From CALDTK01 sp965215215 (GTDB taxonomy: Bacteria; Bacteroidota; Bacteroidia; Chitinophagales; Saprospiraceae): a stretch of 64,000 bases of DNA. A model generated the notes under the pieces. It saw only the letters and a list, made by a program, of their open reading frames with translations. It was not told where the DNA came from and made no database searches. This document shows positions 23,322 to 32,145 of the stretch, piece after piece. The DNA is taken from contig OZ244043.1 of assembly GCA_965215215.1 (NCBI GenBank), positions 2,046,001-2,110,000 of the forward strand, given 5' to 3'. The translations under genes were made by a program, and so were the position numbers. How positions within the stretch are numbered: the first letter of the stretch is position 1; every line of letters starts with the position of its first letter.

Positions 23322-26123
23322 ATGTTCTTTTCTAAGCTATCATTAGTTCTAGCTCTGGTGATGGGGCTGGTAGGTCTCTCCCGAGCGCAAGTCTCGCCCG
23401 GTTCGGCCCACGTAATGCGCGACGGTGAGAAATTCTTTCCCGTGGGTCTGTACGGCCCACAGTTTCGGGCGCTCTTCGAAGAAAAGGCGCAGGCCGTAGA
23501 CATCCTCGCTACCAGCGGCTTCAACACCATCCTTTTAGAAGACATCTCCACGAGTCGCTTCGGCGAGCTGCTCGACCAGGCCGACCGACAGGGCATCAGC
23601 GTGCTGGTCGGCATGACCAACTGGAAGGAGGATGAGTTCGTCGAGCAAACCGTTACTCCCTATAAAGACAAACCCGCCGTGCTGGGCTGGAGCCTACTCG
23701 ACGACGCAGACAACGGACAGTGGACACTAGACGAAATCCGCGCTCGGAACAACTACCTGAAAACGCTAGACACTACCCACTTTACCTACACCACCCTGAC
23801 GGGCTACTACCCGGCGCGGCGGGGGGCGGTTGACGATTTCGTGGCCGTCTCCGACGTGTCCGCTCTACAGATCTACCCCATCGAGCCGCTGCCGGACTAC
23901 GACGTGACCGACGAAAACGCCCTAACCCAGACCTATCTACGCACTTTGCAGTACGTGCGGGCCGCCGAGCGGAACGGCACTCCGATGATCATGAATGCCC
24001 AGACGTTTAAGTGGTTTGCCGGGGGCAATCCCGACGTGCGCTACCCCACCGTAGCCGAGCTGCGCAATATGATTTATTCGGGATTAGCCGCGGGCGTGGA
24101 CGGCATCATCGGTTACGACTTTACCCTAGACTTGTACAACAACCAGCGGGATTTGTATGACGAATACGTGGCTATCAAAGACGACGTTCTCGATAGCACT
24201 GTAGATTTTTTCCTGGAAGGCGAACTGACCCGCTACGCCACCGATGACCCCGCCCTGGTTGCGTCCTATTATACCTACCAGGACGAACTACTCCTGATCA
24301 CCGTCAACACCAGCTACAGCGCGTCTCAGAACGTGCGAGTCCAACTGCCGTCCGGGTATGAATCGGCCGAACCGTTGTTCGAACGAATGTCCGCTACCCT
24401 CGGCCTCTCTGAAGGTGTGATCCAGGGCACCCTGGCCCCCCAGGCGGTGCAGGTGTACAGGCTCACTAAAGCGGGGGCAGAAGAAGACCTTGTTTCGCGA
24501 ATCAACAGCGACCCCCAGTTCTCTACCCTGGCCGGGCTGCTCGCCCAGGCCGGACTCAACCCTGACCTCTCCGGAGTCGGTCCCTTCACCATGTTTGCCC
24601 CCACCAATAAGGCATTCGAGGAGCTAGACGACCAATTGGCGGCTAAAAACCGCACCCTGTCACCCGAACAACTGACCGGTTTGCTGCTCTACCACGTAGT
24701 ACCTGAACGAATACCGGTCGGAGCGCTGAACGAAGCCCGAACGGTAGAAACCCTGGCTGCTCCTACCCTGGACTTGATTCCGCAAGCAGGGCAGACACTG
24801 GTAGAAGCAACTTACAACCAGGCTCTGGTCACGGATTCCAACATCCAAGCGACCAACGGGCTGATCCACGCCATCGACCAGGTTTTGCTAAGTATCCCCG
24901 GTATTGCCCCGGGGGGGGTGTCGTACTGTGACAGCCGGGGGCAGAGCACGCAGGACGAGTGGATTGCCGGGGTGCAGATCGGAGGATTTACAAATCCTTC
25001 TGACAACAACGGCGGTTACCAGGACTTTCTGTCCCGCGCCATTACGCTGACGGCGGGCGAGAGCTACGCGGTGACGCTTACGCCGGGCTATACGAGTGAA
25101 GAGTTTCCGGAATACTGGAAGATATTCGCTGACCTGAACCAGGACGGCGACTTCGACGATGCCGACGAATTGCTCTTCGATGCGGGGGGTGAGAACATCG
25201 GTTCGGTTACCGGAACGCTGCGCTTGCCCGATAGTCCGACTCCCAACAGCACCCGGTTGCGCGTGGTGATGAAGTACACCACCGACGGCGATCCAACCAT
25301 CCCGGAAGCGTGCGAATCCTTCCGCTTCGGTGAGGTGGAAGACTACACCCTGAAGATAGAAGACACTACGGTAAACCCGCCCGCCGGAAGCGGTTTGCTG
25401 GCCGAGTACTTTGTGAAAGACAGAAACCTGACGGGTACTCCCGTCCTAACCCGGACGGACTCTACGGTGAACTTCGACTGGCGAAGGGATTCCCCGAATA
25501 CGCAGCTTCCCCGCGACGAGTTTTCGGTGCGCTGGACCGGGCAGGTTCGAGCCGCGTACTCGGAGACCTACACCTTTATTACGCAAAGCGACGATGGTGT
25601 GCGCCTGTGGGTGAACGGCGAACCACTCATCGATAACTGGACTGATCACCCCGTGCAGGCAGATCGGGGTACCATCACCCTGGAAGCGGGACAGAAGTAC
25701 GATATCCGGCTGGAGTACTACGAAAACCAGGGCGAGGCGGTGTGCAGGCTGCTGTGGAATAGCCTCAGTCAAGACCGCCAGGTGATCCCCGCCACCCGCT
25801 TGTTCCCCGCCGATGACGCATCCGCTCGAACCTTAGATTCCCCGCCGGCCAAAGAGGTCACTCAACCGACGACCACCGAGCCTCAGGACGTGCTGGTGTA
25901 TCCCAACCCAAGTGACGGTGGCGTATTTACCATGCAGGGAGTAGCCAAGAACAGTCAGATACGGATGTTCGACCTGAACGGCCGCGAAGTGCCGCTCACC
26001 ACGCAACGGGCAGGAGCGCAGCTACATCTGCAACCGAGCGCTACCATTAACCGGGGCCTCTACGCGGTCCAGGTCCAGCGGACCACCGGTGAGGTAATCA
26101 CGTGCAAGCTTATGGTTCAGTAA
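23322..26123 (+). CDS. Large secreted TIM-barrel/FAS1/GEVED/PA14 protein with T9SS sorting domain
   Basis: A 933-residue protein from ATG 23322 (the earlier TTG 23289 adds residues before the signal peptide). A signal peptide (LVLALVMGLVGLSRAQ) is followed by a glycosidase-like TIM-barrel at about 25-290 (EKFFPVGLYGPQF, GFNTILLEDIS, KPAVLGWSLLDDAD, GVDGIIGYDFTLDLYNN). Then come a FAS1 domain at about 385-520 (GPFTMFAPTNKAFEEL, LLLYHVVPERIPVG, ATNGLIHAIDQVLL), a GEVED domain at about 530-680 (DLNQDGDFDDADELLFDAGG), PA14 at about 690-825 (SDDGVRLWVNGEPLIDNW) and a T9SS type A tail (VYPNPSDGG). It is probably a cell-surface polysaccharide-binding or degrading enzyme. Catalytic residues were not resolved. 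Confidence 0.88.
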   Translation: MFFSKLSLVLALVMGLVGLSRAQVSPGSAHVMRDGEKFFPVGLYGPQFRALFEEKAQAVDILATSGFNTILLEDISTSRFGELLDQADRQGISVLVGMTNWKEDEFVEQTVTPYKDKPAVLGWSLLDDADNGQWTLDEIRARNNYLKTLDTTHFTYTTLTGYYPARRGAVDDFVAVSDVSALQIYPIEPLPDYDVTDENALTQTYLRTLQYVRAAERNGTPMIMNAQTFKWFAGGNPDVRYPTVAELRNMIYSGLAAGVDGIIGYDFTLDLYNNQRDLYDEYVAIKDDVLDSTVDFFLEGELTRYATDDPALVASYYTYQDELLLITVNTSYSASQNVRVQLPSGYESAEPLFERMSATLGLSEGVIQGTLAPQAVQVYRLTKAGAEEDLVSRINSDPQFSTLAGLLAQAGLNPDLSGVGPFTMFAPTNKAFEELDDQLAAKNRTLSPEQLTGLLLYHVVPERIPVGALNEARTVETLAAPTLDLIPQAGQTLVEATYNQALVTDSNIQATNGLIHAIDQVLLSIPGIAPGGVSYCDSRGQSTQDEWIAGVQIGGFTNPSDNNGGYQDFLSRAITLTAGESYAVTLTPGYTSEEFPEYWKIFADLNQDGDFDDADELLFDAGGENIGSVTGTLRLPDSPTPNSTRLRVVMKYTTDGDPTIPEACESFRFGEVEDYTLKIEDTTVNPPAGSGLLAEYFVKDRNLTGTPVLTRTDSTVNFDWRRDSPNTQLPRDEFSVRWTGQVRAAYSETYTFITQSDDGVRLWVNGEPLIDNWTDHPVQADRGTITLEAGQKYDIRLEYYENQGEAVCRLLWNSLSQDRQVIPATRLFPADDASARTLDSPPAKEVTQPTTTEPQDVLVYPNPSDGGVFTMQGVAKNSQIRMFDLNGREVPLTTQRAGAQLHLQPSATINRGLYAVQVQRTTGEVITCKLMVQ

Positions 26124-26278
26124 ATTATTATTTATTGTTTTATGTCCAACTGCGGCACGATTAGATCGAGGCGGCGGTTTTCGAGCATCCTGGCGGTAGG
26201 CGGTTCCGCGCTCGTGGGGTCAGCTCCCGTTAGGGCTCAGAGCTGAGGTCAACGGCCGGTTATTACCTCCCGCATCCG

Positions 26279-26387
26279 GGGCGCGGTACTTCTACGAGTA
26301 CACGCCGCTGCGGCCGGTAGAGGAGATCGTTGCGGAGATCCGGAAGCTGGAGACGGAGGGGTTGCTGGACTGGGTGGTGGATTTGTA
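26279..26387 (+). pseudogene. 3' remnant of hsdM, copy 2
   Basis: ARYFYEYTPLRP, EEIVAEIRKLE-type and EGLLDWVVDL codons end in TAG at 26385-26387. About 85% identical in DNA to the tail at 20670-20781, with one 6-base deletion. Only the last about 36 codons survive. Both copies lie beside fragments of a Septu-like system. Confidence 0.6.
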
Positions 26388-26439
26388 GCGCAACGAAACA
26401 TGTAGTATTGCGAGTCCTATCGAATTGCCACGACTCTTA

Positions 26440-27166
26440 CTAAGGCGTCGGTTTTCGGTCACTTGCTAATGGAAGAAACTGGTAGATCAAGTCTTTCAGA
26501 CAAGCGCTGAACTCCTGGGTGTACCTCCTTGCAAGGATAAGTTCTCTTTCCCGCGCAAGATCTGATTTCGTGATGCTATGGTTTACGATGCGGGATTGTA
26601 ACTCTCTGACCTCCTCTTCGATGGTTGCCCAGGCTTTTATGCGTAGGCGGGGTAGGATAGCCTCTTCTGAGTTGAGGTTGAATACACGGATTGTCTGCTC
26701 GGCACGCTTATACTCGGTGGGACTCAGATCATCTTCCGGCAGCACGCGCCCAGCGGTGTCGTAGCGGAGGTACTCGCTAGGCTGGGTCCACATCCGGCTT
26801 AACTAAGTCAGCGTGTACGTAAGTAGTCCGGACAGCGGGATGATCTTTATGCTTGCCGCAGCTCCCGCTTTACATGCACGACAAGAATAGATTGTCCCAG
26901 TTAAGAGTCTCTTGCGGTGCGCTGCCTTTCTGTACGAAATGCTCGATGTGGCCTCCCTTGTTCTTGTCATCATTATCCTTAAAAATGCTGCGTTCGCAGT
27001 AGGCGCACGTCCCGGCCTGCATCTGCTTAAGCGATTTACGGACGGTAGCCTTGCAGGCCTGGCCCAAAGCGCGACCCGAACCCGATGTCCAGTTCGTCCA
27101 AGTGTCCGGCGGGTTTTTATAGTTCTCGAGACAAGTTGGCGCAGTTGGGCGAGTAAGGTGTTTCAA
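26440..27166 (-). pseudogene. ptuB: Broken ptuB-like HNH endonuclease (Septu/retron-Ec78 type)
   Basis: From 27166: CKATVRKSLKQMQAGTCAYC and ERSIFKDN, then GGHIEHFVQKGSAPQETLNW, DNLFLSC: the CxxC, HIEHF and NLFLSC motifs of PtuB HNH nucleases. An in-frame TAA (26870-26872) follows. In the same frame come GSCGKHKDHPAV (second zinc motif) and ADLVKPDVDPA. A +1 frameshift then leads to the frame 26793-26440, with PSEYLRYDTAGRVLPEDDLS, ERAEQTIRVFNLN-type sequence and a helical end. The protein would be about 240 residues. Two lesions make it non-functional. It overlaps the ptuA-like frame upstream, as in intact systems. Confidence 0.78.
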
Positions 27167-28041
27167 TCCGCTTGCCGTTGTAGCAACCGTGCTCGCCGTT
27201 CGTACATGGCGCGCGTCGAGCGTAGGCGCTGGACGGTGAGTGAGTCCTCCCCGTAATGATCGACGATCTTGCGCAGGAACTCTTCCTCCGCGCGCGTTCC
27301 TAATGCCTCTTTCGCCAGCAGTTCGGCGTAACGACTTACGTCCTCGGCGTGCTCGTTGCTTACAGGGGTAGGATTAACTCTCATAACACGACTGAGTATC
27401 TCCTCACTGCTGACTCCATCGGTTTGGTAGCCCGGCGTGTGGACGAGGACTTCCGTAGGATCGGTTTCGGAAACCTTGAGCACACGAATACTGCGTCGAT
27501 CGACATCGCTCAGCACCCGGGGGCTGTGCGTCGTGAAAACGAATTGTATCTCGGGGAAGGCCTTCGTGAAGCTCGCGATGATGGTTTGCTGCCAGCTCGG
27601 GTGCAGGTGCACGTCGACCTCGTCGATGAGCACTACGCCGGATGTTTTGGCGGAAGCCCGCTCCTTCATCTGTGGATTGAGCACCGTAGCCCGGAACGCG
27701 ATGTCGAGGACCATCGACAGTGCGTTGCGAACCCCGTCGCTGAGCATATGCACCGGTAGCTCGCTTAGGTTGTCGTTGTCAGCCGCCCCGAGTACCAAGG
27801 TAACCCCGGCTATGTGCGTGCCCAGGACCACGAGCGGGATCGCGTCGAAACGGTGGACGCGCAGGCGCTCGCGGCGGGGGTCGTCGGGGGCGCGCGTGAG
27901 GCGGACGCAGTCGGGGAAGGAGCTCCCGGACCGAGTCGCGGGGCTCGTCCGAACCGGTGGCAGTGGAGGCCGAGGGGAGGCGAAGGGTGTTTCACCGCCG
28001 AAGTTAGCTCCGCGCGCAACGAGGAGTAGACTGACAGGCAA
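27163..28041 (-). pseudogene. ptuA: C-terminal part of a Septu PtuA-like AAA ATPase
   Basis: Up to 292 codons without a credible start or Walker A. The first about 90 residues are low-complexity. Then HMLSDGVRNALSMVLDIAFR is the ABC-type signature helix, GVVLIDEVDVHLHPSWQQTI is Walker B with the catalytic Glu and the His of SMC-like ATPases, and FVFTTHSPRVLSDV is the H-loop. It overlaps ptuB by 4 bases, the normal ptuAB order. The N-terminal half is missing here; a matching half of the same type is at 20839-21358 on the other strand. Alternatively these are two unrelated PtuA relics. A motif copy (27643-27658) lies inside. Confidence 0.78.
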
Positions 28042-28273
28042 AGTAGTAGGTAGAACGTAGCGTAACCTCTTAGCGGTCAGCGCTTAGTTGTACCGGGAGA
28101 GTCCTGGGGCGCCCCGCTCAAGGAAGTGAGGCCTATCCTGAATTTGCGTGTGTCAGGACATAGATCAAACGGTCAATCTTGCGCTTTTCAAGGACAACCG
28201 AAGTGCAGCAAGAGGACAAAACGCCGGAAATTTGTCCGATAGGATGGCTAAGTTTGTCCGATAAGCCTCGTTA

Positions 28274-29308
28274 GTGAACACCGAACATTTGATCCTCAAG
28301 CTACTGACTCAGCGAGGGGGGCTTACCTCGGTGGAGATCCATACGCGAATCGGTTCGGACAAGAGCGCTAAGACCACCAAGCGGGTAATCGATCGGTTGA
28401 TCCAGAAACGACTGCTTACTACGCACGGCGTAAATCGGTACACTACCTATTCGCTCAGCGAGTCTTACGGTATCCTGCACTCAATCGATGTCGAAGAGTA
28501 CTTTCTTCAAGACGTTGACGAAAGGGAAATCCAACCGGGTTTTAACCATAAATTGTTGCGCGAAGATTTACATAATATAACTCTTTTCACGGAAGCTGAG
28601 TACGATAGGCTAGCACGCCTGCTGGAACAGCATAGGAGTAATGTTTCTCGTTTGTCGGCTTTAGCATATCAAAAGGAAATAGAGCGGTTAGCCATTGACT
28701 TGAGTTGGAAGTCGTCTCAAATCGAAGGTAACACCTACACTTTATTGGAAACGGAGCGACTGCTTAAGGATAAGGAGACCGCAGCAGGTAAAACGAAGGA
28801 CGATGCCGTAATGCTCCTAAACCACAAGGAAGCTATAGACTTCGTTGTAGCGAATCCGGAATATCTACAGAGCCTTTCCGTGGGTCGGATCGAGGATATT
28901 CACAGTATATTGATCAAGGAGTTGGGGATAGACCGAAACCTTCGGAGTACTCGCGTAGGCATTACGGGAACCAATTACCGCCCACTGGAAAATGAATTTC
29001 AGATCAGAGAAGCCTTCACAGCAATGTGCGATCTAATCAACGCCAAGTCCAGTGTGTTTGATAAGGCGCTGTTAGCTCTCGTACTAATCTCGTACATACA
29101 GGGTTTCAGCGACGGCAACAAACGAACCGCCCGGATTACGAGTAATGCTTTACTGGTCGCATATAGGTGCTGTCCTCTTTCCTTCCGTACGGTAAATTCA
29201 CTCGACTACAAGAAGGCGATGCTGATTTTCTACGAAAAAAATAACATTACGCCGTTTAAGCGAATATTTATTGATCAGTTTGAATTCGCGGTAAAGACTT
29301 ACTTTTAG
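28274..29308 (+). CDS. Fic-domain protein with Gln in place of the catalytic His
   Basis: A 344-residue protein. An N-terminal winged-helix-like segment (about 1-65, LTSVEIHTRIG and TTKRVIDRLIQKRLLTTHG) precedes a Fic domain. SSQIEGN (147-153) is the inhibitory (S/T)xxxE(G/N) helix of class II Fic proteins. The active loop reads YIQGFSDGNKRTAR, where the usual HxFxDGN(G/K)R has Gln at 276. The phosphate-binding DGNKR is kept, but AMP transfer should be impaired, or another chemistry occurs. Start GTG 28274. GC is lower than in neighbours and it sits alone beside the Septu relic, suggesting acquired DNA. Confidence 0.9.
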   Translation: MNTEHLILKLLTQRGGLTSVEIHTRIGSDKSAKTTKRVIDRLIQKRLLTTHGVNRYTTYSLSESYGILHSIDVEEYFLQDVDEREIQPGFNHKLLREDLHNITLFTEAEYDRLARLLEQHRSNVSRLSALAYQKEIERLAIDLSWKSSQIEGNTYTLLETERLLKDKETAAGKTKDDAVMLLNHKEAIDFVVANPEYLQSLSVGRIEDIHSILIKELGIDRNLRSTRVGITGTNYRPLENEFQIREAFTAMCDLINAKSSVFDKALLALVLISYIQGFSDGNKRTARITSNALLVAYRCCPLSFRTVNSLDYKKAMLIFYEKNNITPFKRIFIDQFEFAVKTYF

Positions 29309-29451
29309 GAAGCTTGTCTGTAGGGTTCGCCCAACACCCCGCGCTACGAATGACCAGCCGGAAATGCTAAGTCTTTAGAGGATTTGTCGCCAAATGAATT
29401 TTCGATGTAGCTCACCTCGCTCTCGGCAATCGCAGCTAGCCGAGCGCATGC

Positions 29452-30468
29452 CTACGTGATGAGTCGCGACGAGGTGGTTCCGGACGCGTTGTCGAAGCGG
29501 TAGTTGAGGTTGGAGCTCACGTTGTAGTTGAGCCCATCGTTGATCGAGCACGAGACCAGCACCGAGTCGATAGCGCTGCGCTGGGTCAGTGGGCTAAAGG
29601 CTACGCGGCTACCGGACGTAGCGTCGTTGTCGCTGTAACTGCCGTTGAAGAGCGCGCCCACCGTATGCCGCTCCGCCAGGCGGTAGTCGGTGCCGAGCTT
29701 GAGGTTGCCGCCGCGCCACTCCCAGCGACTGTCGTTGTCCTCGGTGATGAAGAGGTCGTTCCGCTCGGTGGTCCAGTTGGTTTCGTTCGGGTTAGCCCCC
29801 TCAAACACGCCCCCGGTGGCGAAGGTGTTCCAGTCGCCCTCGCGGTGGTTGACGGTCGCACTCACGTTGCTGCGCCGCTCTATCCCCTGGCTGACCGTGG
29901 TCGACGCCGTCCCGTTCGAACCGTAGCTCTCGTTTTTCTTCAGGCGGATGTCGATGATGCCGGCGTTGCCCTCGGCCTCGTACTTCGCCCCGGGATTGGT
30001 GATGATGTCGATGCGGTCGATCTGCTCGGCCGGCAGGCTCTGCAAGTAGGCCGTGAGCGCCTCGCCGGCCAGCGGCGAGCGTTTTCCGTCGATGTAGACG
30101 AGCACGCCCGAGCGGCCCATGACGATGATGTTGTCGTTGTTGTCGACCACGACCCCGGGGGCCTTGCGCAGCAGGCTCATCCCGTCGCCGCCGGCCGAGT
30201 TGATGGTGCCTTCTACGTTGAAGACCGTGCGGTCCGACTTGATCTCGACGATCTGCCGGCGGGCCGTCACCGTGGCCTCGGCCAGCTCCTCGGCGGCGGG
30301 GGCGGCGGTGAGGGTACCGATGTCTCTTTCCTCTCCCGGGGCGAGCGTGAAGGGCGGGACCTGGATGTCGGGCAGGCCAGCGATCTCCGCCTCCCGTTAC
30401 CGTACGGCACGCTGATCGCGGGCGGCGAGGTAGTATTGCCCGAGCGCTTCGTCGACAACCCTACCGAG
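29452..30468 (-). pseudogene. TonB-dependent outer-membrane receptor fragment
   Basis: The open part, 30270-29452, contains the plug: MSLLRKAPGVVVDNNDNIIV, VYIDGKRSPLAGEALTAYLQ and QIDRIDIITNPGAKYEAEGN with NAGIIDIRLKK. The first barrel strands follow, and it ends abruptly in a stop. Upstream the same frame continues through IQVPPFTLAPGEERD and EAEIAGLPD to an in-frame TAA, beyond which GRVVDEALGQYYLAARD is the start of a carboxypeptidase-regulatory-like domain. The signal peptide and about 500 barrel residues are missing. A relic of an outer membrane beta-barrel family receptor. Confidence 0.75.
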
Positions 30469-30486
30469 AAGATTAGCCCGGTAAGA

Positions 30487-30529
30487 GGCTTCCGCCAAAA
30501 CACGTATCGACGAGGCTTTCGCCAAAACG
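30487..30529 (-). repeat. Tandem pair of the dispersed motif
   Basis: GGCTTCCGCCAAAACA (30487-30502) and GGCTTTCGCCAAAACG (30514-30529) lie in the same orientation 27 bases apart, in the broken start region of the receptor remnant. Confidence 0.75.
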
Positions 30530-30578
30530 ACACGCCCCGCGGTGGAGGAGCTTAGCTCTGCCACCTTAGCGCTCGCCC

Positions 30579-31526
30579 GTGAAGCACTCCCCGTTACCGC
30601 CGCGCCCCCGCATCGCCCTCGTCGGACTCGGCGATATCGCGCAGAAGGCCTACCTCCCCCTGCTCACGGCGCACCCGCGTGTAAAGCCAGTGCTCTGCAC
30701 GCGCGACGAAGGTATCCTCGCCCGCCTCGCGACCACCTACCGCGTCGGGGAGGCGTACACCGAGCTCGACGCACTGATCGCCGCCCGACCCGACGCCGCG
30801 ATGGTGCACGCGGCCACTGCGGCGCACCGGTCGGTGGCGTCGGCGCTGCTCGGGGCCGGCATCCCGACCTTCGTCGATAAGCCGCTCGCCGATAACTTCT
30901 CCGACGCCGCCGCACTCGTCGCCCTCGCCGAGCGGAGTGATTTGCCGCTCTACGTTGGCTTTAACCGGCGGCACGCGCCGCTGATCGCGCCGCTGCGCAC
31001 GGTGTCCGACCCACTCTACGTATCGTGGGAGAAGAACCGGGTCGCGCTCCCCGCCGACGCTCGGACCTTCGTGTTCGACGACTTCGTCCACGTCGTGGAC
31101 GGGCTCCGCTTTCTCGGTGGTGAGGCGCCGGTACGCGACCTCGACGTCGCCGCCCACAGCCGGGATGGGCAGCTGGAGGCCGTCTACGTGCACTGGCGGC
31201 AGGGAGCAACCGTGCTCACAGGCGGGATGAACCGCGTGGCCGGCCGCACCGAGGAGCGCGTCCGCTACCTCGCCCCGGGGGCCACCCACGAGATCGACGA
31301 GCTCGAGCGCGGTACGCGGGCCGTCGGTGGGGTAGTGGAGCCGCTCGGTTTCGGGAACTGGACCCCGACCCTGGAGAAGCGGGGTTTCGTGGCGATGGTC
31401 GACGACTGGCTGGCCGCCGTGGGGCGGGGCGGGTTCGACGCTGACCACGCCGCGGGCGCGCTGGAGAGCCACCGGCTGTGCGAGGAGATCGTGGGGCGGT
31501 TGGCGCAAGCCGATCGATCTGTGTGA
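30579..31526 (+). CDS. Gfo/Idh/MocA-family oxidoreductase (cytoplasmic)
   Basis: A 315-residue protein. The Rossmann start is RIALVGLGDIAQKAYLPLLT (GxGxxA type), then AAMVHAATAAHRSVASALL and GIPTFVDKPLADNFSD, where DKP replaces the usual EKP cofactor motif. The C-terminal domain contains YVGFNRRHAPL, TFVFDDFVHVVDGLRFLGG (substrate-site Asp and His) and EAVYVHWRQGATVLTGGMNR. Start GTG 30579. Substrate unknown, possibly a sugar or inositol. No signal peptide, in contrast with the family member at 60186. Confidence 0.9.
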   Translation: MKHSPLPPRPRIALVGLGDIAQKAYLPLLTAHPRVKPVLCTRDEGILARLATTYRVGEAYTELDALIAARPDAAMVHAATAAHRSVASALLGAGIPTFVDKPLADNFSDAAALVALAERSDLPLYVGFNRRHAPLIAPLRTVSDPLYVSWEKNRVALPADARTFVFDDFVHVVDGLRFLGGEAPVRDLDVAAHSRDGQLEAVYVHWRQGATVLTGGMNRVAGRTEERVRYLAPGATHEIDELERGTRAVGGVVEPLGFGNWTPTLEKRGFVAMVDDWLAAVGRGGFDADHAAGALESHRLCEEIVGRLAQADRSV

Positions 31527-31765
31527 GGATGTCTGCTTTCGCGAAAACCCTACCTACGGAGGTGAGCCGGACACCACTATGATGTACTTTCTGAATCCGA
31601 CGGCCGTATGGGTGCACGGCACCGGGGATCGCGAAGCACTACTTATGGCACTACGTATAGAGTTCGGTACGGACCGCTTAGCTTGTCCGCCGGAACGGGA
31701 TTGCGTACCTACTCGATAGATAAGGAAATGCTCCGTTCCGGAAAGTCAACCCGCGAAGCACCAGC

Positions 31766-32098
31766 ATGAGAGAGAAGGTACGGTTCACGGGAAACTTCGG
31801 CGAGTACTTTGTCATCTCCCTGGCGCTACTGATCCTGTCAATCATTACCGCGGGCATAGCCTTCCCGTACTGGGTGTATTGGTCGGTGAAGTACTTCTTC
31901 AATCGACTCGAAATTGGCGGTAGCCCTATTGTGTTTACGGGTGGGTTTTTGGAGTACTTCTTTATCTCCTTGGCGCTGTTTATCCTGTCGGTGGTTACCA
32001 TAGGATTAGCTTTCCCGTACTGGGCCTACTGGTCGTTCAAGTACTTTTTCACGAGGATGGAGGTACGGGAGGACTTCGGGCGGGCCGCGCGCCACTAG
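31766..32098 (+). CDS. Small membrane protein made of two repeated hairpins
   Basis: A 110-residue protein containing an internal duplication. VRFTGNFGEYFVISLALLIL (then SIITAGIAFPYWVYWSVKYF) recurs as IVFTGGFLEYFFISLALFIL (then SVVTIGLAFPYWAYWSFKYF). Each unit is FTGxxxEYFxISLAL, a hydrophobic helix, FPYWxYWSxKYF. This resembles the repeat of DUF898/YjgN-type membrane proteins in short form. Two helices per unit are not certain. Function unknown. The gene lies 47 bases before the GMC oxidoreductase start. Confidence 0.75.
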   Translation: MREKVRFTGNFGEYFVISLALLILSIITAGIAFPYWVYWSVKYFFNRLEIGGSPIVFTGGFLEYFFISLALFILSVVTIGLAFPYWAYWSFKYFFTRMEVREDFGRAARH

Positions 32099-32112
32099 TT
32101 TTGGCGAAAGCC

Positions 32113-32119
32113 TACCTTG
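32113..32119 (+). promoter_or_regulatory. TACCTTG box before the GMC oxidoreductase
   Basis: TACCTTG lies 26 bases before ATG 32146 and directly abuts a dispersed motif copy (32097-32112). Same box as at 60174 and 62656. Confidence 0.4.
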
Positions 32120-32145
32120 AACGCCCGCTAACCCCCCCACCCCCG

